64,000 nucleotides of DNA from positions 10,668,096 through 10,732,095 of the forward strand of contig NC_067485.1 of the NCBI RefSeq assembly GCF_947179515.1, written 5' to 3'. Position numbers and translations under genes: made by a program. The notes beneath the pieces are model-generated. The model ran no database searches, had not been told where the DNA came from, and saw nothing but the letters and a program-made list of their open reading frames with translations. The DNA comes from Apodemus sylvaticus. Taxonomy: Eukaryota > Chordata > Mammalia > Rodentia > Muridae. Positions 12,750 to 23,163 of this stretch are shown here, piece by piece. Within the stretch, counting starts at the first letter, position 1. Every line of letters begins with the position of its first letter.

Positions 12750-12880
12750 TTTGTTTTGCTGTAATTGTTTGTTTGGGTGGAGCCTTGGTTTTTAGCTGTT
12801 CTCTGATTCCCTGTGCAGCCCCAGGCTAGCCCTCGCCTCTGCTGCCTCCCACCTGCACTCCGCAGGTGCCACTAACCCGT
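12750..12880 (-). mobile_element. Possible B1 relic, minus strand
   Basis: CTGTGCAGCCCCAGGCTAGCC and CTCTGCTGCCTCCCACCTGCA resemble the two ends of a reverse-complemented B1 with the middle lost. This is weak evidence. Confidence 0.35.
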
Positions 12881-13294
12881 TTATTCTGATACCCCCCCCC
12901 CCAAAAAAAAACCATATCTGACCTCTTCAAATCTGAACCGCACCCCTTATTACCTCTCAGCTAATCACTTCTGTTTATATTTAATTCAAATCAGAACAGT
13001 GGGATGAAAATATCTATAGCTACCTACCAAAAGTGCTCCTCCTGGCCGCATCACCTACAGAATGACATTTCTTCTTGTTACTAGAGAGAAGCAAAATGTA
13101 ATTCTATTTATCTGTCAATCTATCGATCAATAGATACATTTCTCTGTGTGTACATCTCTATATAAATTTATTTTCTGCTTATAGACTATGTTCAACACTC
13201 TCATATATGGTATTAAATCTACTAAATATATTGACCTGCTGCTATCATAAGCAACACTCAGCATGATTAAATTTCAATCAATGTATAGACTATT

Positions 13295-13356
13295 AATCCA
13301 TCAAAGGGGAAAAAGGAAGGAAGAGCAGGAGGAAGAAAGGAAGGAAGGAAGGAAGT
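13295..13356. repeat. GGAA-rich purine tract
   Basis: GGGGAAAAAGGAAGGAAGAGC then a GGAA tetranucleotide run ends at the left edge of the L1-like fragment. Confidence 0.85.
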
Positions 13357-13703
13357 TACTTTACTTTGCTGTTGCTGGGACAGAACACCTTAACAAAACA
13401 ACTTAAAGAAGAAGAGCGAGTTGTGGCTTACAATTCCAGAGGGACACCCTGAGGGACAGCTGGGAAGACCCTGCAGCCAGCCGGGAGGCTGGCAGCAGCA
13501 GGAAGCTACTGTACGTGCTGAGTCAGCATTCCGGAAGCAGACCATGAACAGGAGCTCGGGCAGGCGAGACTGTACAGCCTCAAGGCTGACTGACTCCTCC
13601 AGTGAGCTCTAAATGTCCCACATGCTCCCCCAACAGTGATGCCAGCTGGGGACCAAACACTCCGACTAACAAGCCTACAGGGGACATTTAACATTCAAAC
13701 CAC
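13357..13703 (+). mobile_element. Murine L1-like 3' end fragment (family uncertain)
   Basis: The block starts TTTGCTGTTGCTGGGACAGA, runs through a 'gagttgtggcttacaattccagaggg'-type core and ends GGGGACATTTAACATTCAAACC. It matches a common rodent interspersed repeat with the core 'gctgtgacaaaacacc ... tttatttggcttac'. I believe this is the 3' end of Lx-type L1s but I am not certain of the family name. Related copies in this window are at 28884-29212, 32643-32955 (reverse), 43278-43610 and 60552-60950. Confidence 0.6.
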
Positions 13704-13898
13704 CGGGCATTGGTGGTGCACTCCTGTAATCCCAGCACTCTGGGAGGCAGAGGCAGGTGGATTTCTGAATTCGAGGCCAGCCTGGTCTACAGAGTGAGTT
13801 CCAGGACAACCCGGGCTATACAGAGAAACCCTGTCTCGAAAAAACCAAATCCAAAAAACCAAAAAAAAAAAAAAAAAAAAAAAAAACATTCAAACCAC
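13690..13898 (+). mobile_element. B1 SINE with perfect 14-bp target-site duplication
   Basis: The body starts CGGGCATTGGTGGTGCACTC and holds the classic GTAATCCCAGCACT...GGCCAGCCTGGTCTACAGAG...CCCTGTCTCG, followed by a 3' A-rich tail of about 27 bases. The direct repeat AACATTCAAACCAC at 13690-13703 and 13885-13898 flanks it without mismatch. The insertion split the end of the older repeat that precedes it. The intact tail and perfect duplication suggest a fairly young copy. Confidence 0.95.
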
Positions 13899-14223
13899 AG
13901 AAAGGAGGCATGAAGACAGAAACGGAGAGAAAGAAGAAAAAGAAGTGATCCCCTTCACCCCGCATATCCTTTCTTTTTTTTTATTCGATATATTTTTTAT
14001 TTACATTTCAAATGATTTCCCCTTTTCTAGCCCCCCACTCCCCGAAAGTCCTGCAAGCCCCTTTCTCTCCCCCTGTCCTCCCACCCACCCCTTCCCACTT
14101 CCCCGTTCTGGTTTTGCCGAATACTGCTTCACTGAGTCTTTCCAGAATAAGGGGCCACTCTTCCTTTCTTCTTGTACCTCATTTGATGTGTGGATTATGT
14201 TTTGGGTATTCCAGTTTTCTAGG

Positions 14224-17200
14224 TTAATATCCACTTATTAGTGAGTGCATACCATGATTCACCTTTTGAGCCTGGGTTACCTCACTTAGTATGATATTCT
14301 CTAGCTCCATCCATTTGCCTAAGAATTTCATGAATTCATTGTTTCTAATGGCTGAATAGTACTCCATTGTGTAGATATACCACATTTTTTGCATCCACCC
14401 TTCTGTTGAGGGATACCTGGGTTCTTTCCAGCATCTGGCAATTATAAATAGGGCTGCTATGAATATAGTAGAGCATGTATCCTTATTACATGGTGAGGAA
14501 TCCTCTGGGTATATGCCCAGGAGTGGTATAGCAGGATCTTCTGGAAGTGAGGTGCCCAGTTTTCAGAGGAACCGCCAGACTGATTTCCAGAGTGGTTGTA
14601 CCAATTTGCAACCCCACCAGCAGTGGAGGAGTGTTCCTCTTTCTCCACACCCTCTCCAACACCTGCTGTCTTCTGAATTTTTAATCTTAGCCATTCTGAC
14701 TGGTGTAAGGTGAAATCTCAGGGTTGTTTTGATTTGCATTTCCCTAATGACTAATGAAGTTGAGCATTTTTTAAGATTCTTCTCCGCCATCCGAAGTTCT
14801 TCAGTTGAGAATTCTTTGTTTAACTCTGTACCATTTTTTTAATAGGGTTGTTTGGTTTTCTGGAGTCTAACTTCTTGAGTTCTTTATATATATTGGATAT
14901 TAGCCCTCTATCTGATGTAGGATTGGTGAAGATCTTTTCCCAATTTGTTGGTTGCCGATTTGTCCTCTTGATGGTGTCCTTTGACTTACAGAAATTTTGT
15001 AATTTTATGATGTCCCATTTGTCAATTCTTGATCTTAGAGCATACGCTATTGGTGTTCTGTTCAGAAACTTTCTCCCTATACCGATGTCCTCAAGGGTCT
15101 TCCCCAGTTTCTTTTCTATTAGCTTCAGAGTGTCTGGCTTTATGTGGAGGTCCTTGATCCATTTGGATTTGAGCTTAGTACAAGGAGACAAGGATGGATC
15201 AATTCGCATTCTTCTGCATGCTGACCTCCAGTTGAACCAGCACCATTTGTTGAAAAGGCTATCTTTTTTCCATTGGATGTTTTCAGCCTCTTTGTCGAGG
15301 ATCAAGTGGCCATAGGTGTGTGGGTTCATTTCTGGATCTTCAATCCTGTTCCATTGATCCTCCTGCCTGTCACTGTACCAATACCATGCAGTTTTTTAAC
15401 ACTATTGCTCTGTAGTATTGCTTGGTACTGCAGGTCAGGGATACTGATTCCCCCAGAATTTCTTTTGTTGCTGAGAATAGTTTTAGCTATCCTGGGTTTT
15501 TTGTTATTCCAGATGAATTTGATAATTGCTCTTTCTAACTCTGTGAAGAATTGAGTTGGGATTTTGATGGGTATTGCATTGAATCTGTGTATTGCTTTTG
15601 GCAAAATGGCCATTTTAACTATATTGTTTCTACCGATCCATGAGCATGGGAGGTTTTCCCATTTTTTGAGGTCTTCTTCCATTTCCTTCTTCAGAGTCTT
15701 GAAGTTCTTGTCATACAGATTTTTCACATGTTTGGTAAGAGTCACCCCAAGATACTTTATACTGTTTGTGGCTATTGTGAAGGGGGTCATTTCCCTAATT
15801 TCTTTCTCAGCCTGCTTATCCTTTGAGTATAGGAAGGCCACTGATTTGCTTGAGTTGATTTTATAACCTGCCACTTTGCTGAAGTTGTTTATCAGCTGTA
15901 GGAGTTCTCTACTGGAGTTTTTTGGGTCACTTAGGTAGACTATCATGTCATCTGCAAATAATGATAGTTTGACTTCTTCCTTTCCAATTTGTATCCCTTT
16001 GACCTCCTTATGTTGTCGAATTGCCCGAGCTAGTACCTCAAGTACAATATTGAAAAGATAAGGAGAAAGGGGGCAGCCCTGTCTAGTCCCTGATTTTAGT
16101 GGGATTGCTTCAAGTTTCTCTCCATTTAGTTTGATGCTGGCTACCGGTTTGCTGTATATTGCTTTAACGATGTTTAGGTATGGGCCTTGAATTCCTGTTC
16201 TTTCCAAGACTTTAAGCATGAAAGGATGCTGAATTTTGTCAAATGCTTTTTCAGCATCCAATGAAATGACCATGTGGTTTTTTTTCTTTGAGTTTGTTTA
16301 TGTAGTGGATTGCATTGATGGATTTCCGTATATTGAACCAGCCCTGCATTCCCGGGATAAAGCCTACTTGATCATGGTGGATGATCGTTTTGATGTGTTC
16401 TTGGATTCGGTTGGCAAGAATTTTATTGAGTATTTTTGCATCGATGTTCATAAGGGAAATTGGTCTGAAGTTCTCTTTCTTTGTTGGATCTTTGTGTGGT
16501 TTTGGTATCAGCGTAATTGTGGCTTCGTAGAAGGAACTGGGTAGGGTTTCTTCTGTTTCTATTTTGTGGAATAGTTTGAAGAGTATTGGTGTTAACTCTT
16601 CTTTGAAGGTCTGATAGAATTCTGCACTGAAACCATCTGGTCCTGTGCTTTTTTTGGTTGGAAGACTTTCTATGACTCCTTCTATTTCTTTAGGCATTAT
16701 GGGACTGTTTAGATGATCTATTTGGTCCTGATTTAATTTTGGTATTTGGTATCTGTCAAGGAAATTGTCCATTTCCTCCAGATTCTCCAGTTGTGTTGGG
16801 TACAGGCTCTTGTAGTAGGATCTGATGGTTTTTTGGATTTCCTCAGTTTCCATTGTTATATCTCCCTTTTCATTTCTAAGTTTGTTAATTTGGATACTTT
16901 CTCTGTGCCCTTTGGTCAGTCTGGCTAAGGGTTTATCTATCTTGTTGATTTTCTCAAAGAACCAGCTCCTGGTTTTGTTGATTCTTTGTATGGTTCTCTT
17001 TGTTTTTACTTGATTGATTTCGGCCCTGAGTTTGATGATTTCCTGCTTTCTACTCCTCCTGGGTGAAATAGCTTCTTTTTGTTCCAGGGCTTTCAGGTGT
17101 GTCATTAAGCTGGTAATGTATGCTCTCTCCATTTTCTTTTTGGAGGCACTCAGGGCTATGAGTTTTCCTCTTAGCACTGCTTTCATTGTGTCCCATAGAT

Positions 17201-18025
17201 TTGGGTATGTTGTGTCTTCATTTTCATTGTGTTCTAAAAAGTCTTTAATTTCTTTATTTCTTCCTTGACCAAGGTATCATTGAGTAGAATATTGTTCAAT
17301 TTCCATGTGTATGTGGGTTTTCTGTTGTTTTTGTTGCTATTGAAGACCACTTTTACTCCATAGTGATCTGATAGGAGGCATGGGATTAGTTCGATCTTAT
17401 ATTTGTTGAGGTCTGTCTTGTGACCAATTATATGGTCGATTTTGGAGAAGGTACCATGAGGTGCTGAGAAAAAGCTATATTCTTTTGCTTTAGGATAGAA
17501 TGTTCTATATATATCTGTTAAATCTAATTGGTCCAAAGCTTCAATTAGTTTCATTGTGTCCCTGTTTAGTTTCTGTTTTCCTGATCGGTCCATTGCAGAA
17601 AGTGCAGTGTTGAAGTCACCCACAATTATTGTGTTAGGTACAATGTGTGCTTTGAGCTTTAATAAAGTTTCTTTTACGAAAGAGGGTGCCCTTGCATTTG
17701 GAGCGTAGATGTTCAGGATTGAGAGTTCTTCTTGTTGTATTTTTCCTTTGACCAGCAAGAAGTGTCCCTCAGAGTCTCTTTTGATGACTTTGGGTTGAAT
17801 GGCTACTCCAGCTTGTTTCCTGAGACCATTTGCTTGTAAAATTGTCTTCCAGCCTTTTACTCTAAGGTAGTGTTTGTCTTTGACCCTTAGGTGTGTTTCC
17901 TGTAAGCAGCAAAATGTAGGGTACTGTTTATGTATCCAGTCAGTTAGTCTATGTCTTTTTATTGGGGCATTGAGTCCATTAATGTTAAGAGATATTAAGG
18001 AATAGTGATTGTTACTTCCTGTCAT
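14224..18025 (-). pseudogene. L1 ORF2 (endonuclease-reverse transcriptase), frame-broken
   Basis: The intact protein would nick target DNA and reverse-transcribe L1 RNA. The endonuclease domain (17234-18025) keeps SLNINGLN, QETHLR, DHIIGHK and LSDHYGVK, but about eight codons are missing after AGVAI (near 17795). A frame change follows near 17190-17234. The N-terminal RT part reads at 16251-17186, then a frame change occurs at a T run near 16277-16286. The RT palm reads at 15326-16273 with the FADD motif at about 15947-15958. Further breaks lie near 15327 and 14820. A cysteine-rich C-terminal motif (CWRGCGERGTLLHCWWGC) is readable within 14563-14790. The C-terminus ends SLISGY before TAA at 14224-14226. 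At about 1,267 codons in total it is close to full length. With several shifts it cannot make the protein. Confidence 0.92.
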
Positions 18026-18080
18026 TTTTGACGTTATTTTTTAAATTTGGTTAACTTCTTTTGGGTTTGATGAAAGGTTA

Positions 18081-19271
18081 CTATCTTGCTTTATCCAGGG
18101 TGAAGTTTCCCTCCTTGTATTGGTATTTTCCTCCTATTATCCTTTGTAGGGCTGGGTATGTGGATAGATATTGGGTAAACTTGGTTTTGTCATGGAATAT
18201 CTTAGTTTCTCCATCTACGGTGATTGAGAGTTTTGCTGGATATAGTAGTTTTGGCTGGCATTTGTGTTCTCTTAGAGTCTGCATGAGATCTGCCCAGGAT
18301 CTTCTAGCCTTCATAGTCTCGGGTGAAAAGTCTGCTGTGATTCTGATAGGTCTTCCTTTATATGTTACTTGCCCTTTTTCTCTTACTGCCTTTAATATTC
18401 TTTCTTTGTTTAGTACATTTGGTGTTTTGATTATTATATGACGGGAAGTATTTCTGTTCTGGTCCAGTCTGTTTGGAGTTCTGTAGGCTTCTTGTATATT
18501 CATGGGCATCTCTCTCTTTAGGTTAGGGAAGTTTTCTTTGATATTTGCTGGCCATTTAAATTGTAAATCTTCACTCTCATCTATGTCTATAATCCTTAGG
18601 TTTGGTCTTCTCATTGTGTCCTGGATTTCCTGGATATTTTGAGTTACAAGCTTTTTGCATTTTGCATTTTCTTTAACTGTTCAGTCCATGGTTTCTATGG
18701 TATCTTCAGCATCTGAGATTCTTTCTTCTATCTCTTGTATTCTGTTGTTGATATTTCTATCTATGTCCCCTGATTTCTTCCCAAGGCTTTCTATCTCCAA
18801 AGTTGTCTCCCATTGAGTTTTCTTAGTTGTTTCTACTTCTGATTTTAGGTCCTGGATGGTTTTGCTTAGCTCCTTCACTTGATTGTTTGTGCTTTCCTGT
18901 AATTCTTTAAGAGATTTTTGTGTTTCCTCTTTCATGACCTCAGCCTGTTGACCAAAGTTCTCCTGTATTTCTTTAAGTGTTTTTTTGTGTTTCCTCATTA
19001 TTGGCTTTTGTATTCTCCTGGATTTCTTTCAATGATTTTTGTGTTTCCCTTGCAAGGGCTTCTAACTTTTGATCCATTTTCTCCTGAATTTCTTTAAGTA
19101 TGTCCTTCATGTGTTCCTGTACCAGCATCATGACCAGTGATTTTAAATCCAAATCTTGTTTTACTGGTGTGATGGGGTATTCAGGACATGCTGTTAAAGG
19201 AGAATTGGGTTCACATGTTGCCATATTGCCTTGATTTCTGTTAGTAACGTTCCTGGTTTGCCTTTTGCCAT
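18081..19271 (-). pseudogene. L1 ORF1 (RNA-binding coiled-coil protein), frame-broken
   Basis: ORF1p is the trimeric nucleic-acid chaperone that packages L1 RNA. The probable start is the ATG complementary to 19269-19271, giving MAKGK, but a shift follows within about 40 bases. The next frame reads from 19224 (MATCEPNSPLTACPEYP). A heptad-like coiled coil with repeated ETQKSLKE(I/L)QE words covers about 18681-19180, split by another shift near 18980. A frame change or stop near 18620-18680 separates it from the RRM and C-terminal domain at 18081-18614, which keep EAYRTPNRLDQNRNTSRHII, KGRPIRI and SPETMKARRSW. Six or so residues are missing after FKWPANI. The ORF ends 55 bases before ORF2, the usual murine spacing. 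Confidence 0.9.
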
Positions 19272-19289
19272 CTAGTTCTCACTGGTGTT

Positions 19290-19800
19290 AGTTAGTCTTG
19301 TCAATGCTGGACTCACCAGTGCAAGCTGCCCCTTCCCAGGTGGCCTCTGGTGCACAGCTTATCTCCTGCACTGCCTGGAGACAGGGTGCTGTTGCCCAGG
19401 CTGTTCACATCCCGAAGCAGGCACCTGAAGGCTCCTGCTGGGGTCCGCTGGATTCACAGCAGCACACCGACTTCTCCCCGCTGGCCGCCCAGAAGCCCCT
19501 CTTGCCTCTTGCAGGACCTGGAGATGTGGTGTTGCCGCCCAGGCTGATCTGGATCCGGAAGCGGAGAGGTCTGAGGGCTACCGCCAGAGGCCTCCGGATT
19601 GGAGCCTAAGCTCTGTGCCACAGGAGCAAGCTGTGCTGTGAACTCCCAGACTGCCTCTGGGTGCACACCAGGTCTCTGGAGACCGAGTGCTGTGGCCCAG
19701 GCTGTTCAGATCCCAAAGCAGGCACCTGAAGGCCCCTGCTGGGGCCCGCTGGATTCACTGGAGCACACTGACTTCTCCCTGCTGGCCGCCCGGAAGCCCC
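19290..19800 (-). promoter_or_regulatory. L1 5' region with two monomer-like copies
   Basis: Two GC-rich blocks share a long similar stretch: one from about 19386 (GTGCTGTTGCCCAGGCTGTT) and one from 19687 (GTGCTGTGGCCCAGGCTGTT), offset by 301 bases. Both continue through AGCAGGCACCTGAAGG and CGCTGGATTCAC to GACTTCTCCC. Murine L1s carry tandem promoter monomers at their 5' end, so this is read as about two units of the internal promoter. The distal copy abuts the target-site duplication. The promoter would drive L1 on the minus strand. I cannot say which monomer type it is. Confidence 0.7.
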
Positions 19801-21676
19801 GCACATCCTTTCTGCATCTCTCCTTCACAATGCAACTCTAGAGAACCAAATGCCTGGAGGTGGCTCCTGACCCCATGCCACTGACTTCAGTAGGGAAAAC
19901 TTAATCCTCTTGTTTGGGGGATGATGAGGCTTCGTGGGGGAGCTGTGACAGATGGCATCTGGCGTTTAAGGCACTTTTGTTGTTACTGTTACTACAGCTA
20001 TCTCTCAACGCAATCAGGCAGGTAGGAAACAAGTTCCCTCAGGCGAACAGCACGTTCATCCCTGCTAATGTATCTCCCTTTGCGCCCATGGAAGATTTCA
20101 ATAAATATTCCCTCCCATAACCAGGTCCCTGAAGGGGAGAATGTGGGAGTAGATTTGAAGTCCGCGCTGCTTTGAAATTTAATTTCTAGGATCTCCATTG
20201 AGGAATGAGTGTTAATTATCCCGAATTGTGTGGGTGTCTCCATAGCACCGACCTCAGAAAGTCACTTTGCTTTTGTCCCATCTGGGTAATGAGCTTCTCT
20301 CTCTCCTGATTTTATCTGTCAGTCATGTTGACAAAATTGACAAGTTGGAGTTCTTCACCAAAATCAGGAAAACCAATGACTTACTAAAGCTGATGTTGTT
20401 AAATGGCAGGCTCCACCTCAAAAGCTCAGGGCCAGCGCAGGCTGCTGACTGGGTTCAGCTCCCTGTCTATCTTGGGACCAGATATATTCATAAGTAGATT
20501 CAAACCAATATCACTTTTTAAAAATCCCAACATAGTTTCCTCTAGGTAGAAGCACGTTTGCTATTAAGTTTATGTGAAAACAAAGAGAACTTTCAAAAAG
20601 CCCTAAGCAGTATTTAAATGTATGAGAAAGCTGAGGGATTCCGAATGCCAATCCTTGTCATTTAATGTGAAGCTACAGAAGTGAAGACAGATAATCCACG
20701 GAAGGAATGGCCATATAAAATGGTATGCTTATTCCAGAAGTAAAGTATCAAACCCACACACATTCCCAGTACGCACAGCCATCCAGTCCTCAGTACTCAC
20801 TTTAACAAGTGAGAACCTGAGTTCACCCGAAGACCTGTACACTGGCATCTACAGGCGCCTGCCCAGGCCTGAGAGCACTGCTGGATGGGTCGACCCGCCA
20901 CACCAGAGGACAGCAGAGGCAAAGGATGTAGACAACCGTAGACAACCGCAGCAACCAGAGTTCTGCTGTCAAACAGGACAGGAAATTGGGGCTGTAATGG
21001 GAGTCAGGAGACATTTATTTTTAAGACAAAGAAATAACAGCATATGTGTATATGGAGCCACTAGGAGGCGGGAAAGCTGGTGGTGCAGGGGGGAGGGGAG
21101 AGTGGAGTGTCCTTGAGCAGCTGTCTCCTGTGAGTGGACCTGGCTCAGGGAGGGCGGAGGTGACAGGTCCCAGACTTCCTGAGTGCAGAGGCAGGAGAGG
21201 CAGCCCATGTGGTGCTGCCAGCGTGGGCAGCTTCTTTTTTGACAACAAACAAGGTCCTGTGCGACCTGAGGGAGAGAAGGCTGCACACAGCAGATGTGCA
21301 CGCTCGGCCCTGGGGCTCTCTGAGGCCAGAAATGGTGACAGTGCTTCCTTTACGGGGTTCCGTGGGGACTAAGATGACGCCTCACTGGCACTGCGAACAC
21401 TCAGCATCCAAGAACACAACCTTTAGATGATCCGGGCCAGGGTAGCTCCGTGCACACCACCCTGGGCATTTGCTGCTCTTGGATGGAACTCCAAGGGTGG
21501 AGTCCCACTTCCTTCACCCCCAAGGTGTTTAGGAGCAGCAGCTGCAGTTCTCTCTGGCACCTGCGCTATCTGGTAGGCAGCATCTCCTTGAGAATGAGTG
21601 GATGGTGAGTGGGTGAGTCCTAGGATGAAGAAAGACAGGATGCAGTGTTCATGTCAGCCTGGTCTTGGATGCTCAA

Positions 21677-21706
21677 ACCTCCCCCACCCCCACCCCCACC
21701 CCCCAT
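21677..21706. repeat. C5A repeats (G-rich minus strand)
   Basis: CCTCCCCCACCCCCACCCCC continues with further C5 runs. The minus strand has at least four runs of five G separated by single bases. Confidence 0.95.
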
Positions 21707-22848
21707 GGAACCGGCATGCCAATCTGGCCAAGCTTCGCAGCAGCCCTGTCTCCATGGAGTTTCTCAAACTCTCTTCTACCTAAACTCTGAATAAAAATGG
21801 AGCCTGGCCATTCTTGTCTGAAAATATTTGCTTGATCCCTTTCCCTCCCCCAGCAAACAGGCACTCGCTGACCTCTGTGTGTAATGCAAAGTGACAGTGT
21901 CATCCAGGACGGAGCTGGAAATCATTAACTTGGGGGACGTGCGTGAGCTGCTCCTCCTCGGCCAGGCCCCTGCCTCTGTGCTGAGGAATCCAGGCTTCAG
22001 GAAGGCAAAGCTGTCCTGTTTGCCAACTGTGGGTCGTGAGCCTGTGGGTTGACGACAGTGATTAACACTGAGAGTGACATTTGATATGTGTGTGGCTTCA
22101 ACTAAGAGATCTGGAAGGAAGCATTGAGGGGAAATATTGGGAGGGGGGGAGGTGGTGTGCAGGGGACACAGAATACTCTTTTTTTCCCCAACATCTTTTG
22201 TAGCACTGTCTGAAATTTTGAACTATCTGTTAGGAAGACAGACAAGTTGGAGTGTCACTAAGAAAGGAAGTTAGCCCCTCAAGGACATTCTGAAAGAGAT
22301 ACTGGGGAGGAGCTGGAGCAATTCATTAAGAAAGGAGAAACATTAGCAAGGGGCCAAGACCTAGAGCAGTTTATTCCACAGGCCGGGAGTGTGGGAATCA
22401 CAATTTGCGAAATAAATGTGTAAGTATTTTTTAAGCATAATGCTAGATGTGAATTACAGTTCATTTTGAAATTTATAAACCAGTTTTCCCAAACATGAAA
22501 AAGGCACACCTGTGTCCACTGTTTGCCAGCTTAGCCTGTCAGCCGGAGCTTTGCAGCAGAGCCGTGTGCAGCAGTCCCCAGCGCGGGCGCAGTGACATGC
22601 TCTCCAGTATTAGACTCTACTCAGCCTTGGGCACAAGGACCTGGGACTTTGAAAGAGCCCGGAGAGGGCAGGGCAGACTCACAGATCACCCAGGGACATA
22701 CTTACAAGGCAGATTCCTGGCCCTAGCCCTGGGAATGCTGAGTGTGGAGGGTGGAGAGGAGGAACCCCTGCTCTCAGCTCACGCCTGAGGTGACTGTGAA
22801 CCACTGAGCAAACACTAGCTTAGAGAAGGCAGGCCCGGATGAGAGCCT

Positions 22849-22868
22849 TCCGGCCTTCCGGCCTTCAG
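22849..22868. repeat. 8-bp GGCCTTCC triplet repeat
   Basis: GCCTTCCG is repeated head to tail (GCCTTCCGGCCTTCCGGCCT), 112 bases before the 183-bp exon. It is short and likely incidental. Confidence 0.8.
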
Positions 22869-22980
22869 TCCAGGAGCCAGCACGCGCCTCTGGCTCCAAG
22901 GCCCTCCCCAGGTTCACTGTGCTGAGCAAGCCAACCCGGGGCTTGGTGTGACGCACCCTGATTTCTTCTTATTCTGTTAG

Positions 22981-23163
22981 AATGATTACAGGAAGTTATC
23001 TATGCAATGCAAGGATTTTGTGGTGGGCGTGCTGGACCTGTGCCGAGACACAGAAGAGGTGGAAGCAATTTTAAATGGCGATGTGAACTTGCAAGTATGG
23101 TCTGACCACCACCGTCCGAGTCTGAGCCGGATCAAACTCGCCATTAAATACGAAGTCAAGAAG
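22981..23163 (+). CDS. Trpc7: TRPC7 internal exon (probably exon 3): linker-helix / TRP_2 region
   Basis: This 183-bp exon encodes 61 residues beginning NDYRKLSMQCKDFVVG and ending AIKYEVKK. It starts right after an AG preceded by a pyrimidine tract (ttcttcttattctgttag) and ends at AAG|gtaagc, a good donor; both borders are phase 0. The peptide belongs to the TRP_2 / linker-helix region that follows the ankyrin repeats in the cytosolic N-terminus of TRPC channels, which packs against the rim of the tetramer. TRPC7 is a diacylglycerol-activated, receptor-operated Ca2+-permeable cation channel of the plasma membrane. By recall of the human protein the exon covers about residues 261-321, with Leu where human has Phe in the GDVN(L/F)QVW motif. 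TRPC3 and TRPC6 differ more over this stretch. An in-frame ATG lies at codon 8. The exon number is inferred; the gene call rests on residue identity recalled, not on a search. Confidence 0.95.

Larger units (their letters stand above)
13961..19813 (-). mobile_element. Nearly full-length L1 retrotransposon, antisense to Trpc7, with target-site duplication
   Basis: The element runs 5' to 3' on the minus strand: 5' monomer-like repeats at about 19290-19800, ORF1, ORF2, then a 3' UTR ending in a short T-rich run (the poly(A) tail seen from the + strand) at about 13972-13981. The body is about 5.8 kb, full length for a murine L1. A 14-bp direct repeat, CGCATATCCTTTCT at 13961-13974 and CGCACATCCTTTCT at 19800-19813, flanks it with one mismatch and reads as the target-site duplication. 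The sequence closely resembles murine L1 families. Both ORFs are frame-broken, so it is not an autonomous copy. It ends 3.2 kb upstream of the first Trpc7 exon in the window. Confidence 0.93.
1..22980 (+). other. Trpc7: Trpc7 intron upstream of the first exon seen (3' part, at least 22.98 kb)
   Basis: No coding exon was recognised here. It holds the repeats listed separately: a GGT array, the 36-bp minisatellite, CTTT and GT arrays, SINEs, MIR/L2 relics and the antisense L1. The stretches 14-850, 1060-1765, 2781-3100, 3223-4120, 5035-8060, 8330-9600, 9780-10325, 11030-11985, 12300-12750, 12880-13356 and 19815-22980 hold no gene or family I could name. Short oddities inside them are an 11-bp GTGTCCCCAGC tandem near 6001-6036, a 19-bp tandem duplication at 7624-7661, a C10 run near 8629-8642 and a C/A homopolymer pair near 12893-12910. 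The window begins inside an A13 run, perhaps the tail of a SINE cut by the window edge. Confidence 0.85.

Noticed and set aside
15326..16273. Reverse transcriptase frame with FADD as an active gene
   Set aside because: It is one of five frame-shifted pieces of a single L1 ORF2; the full protein cannot be made.
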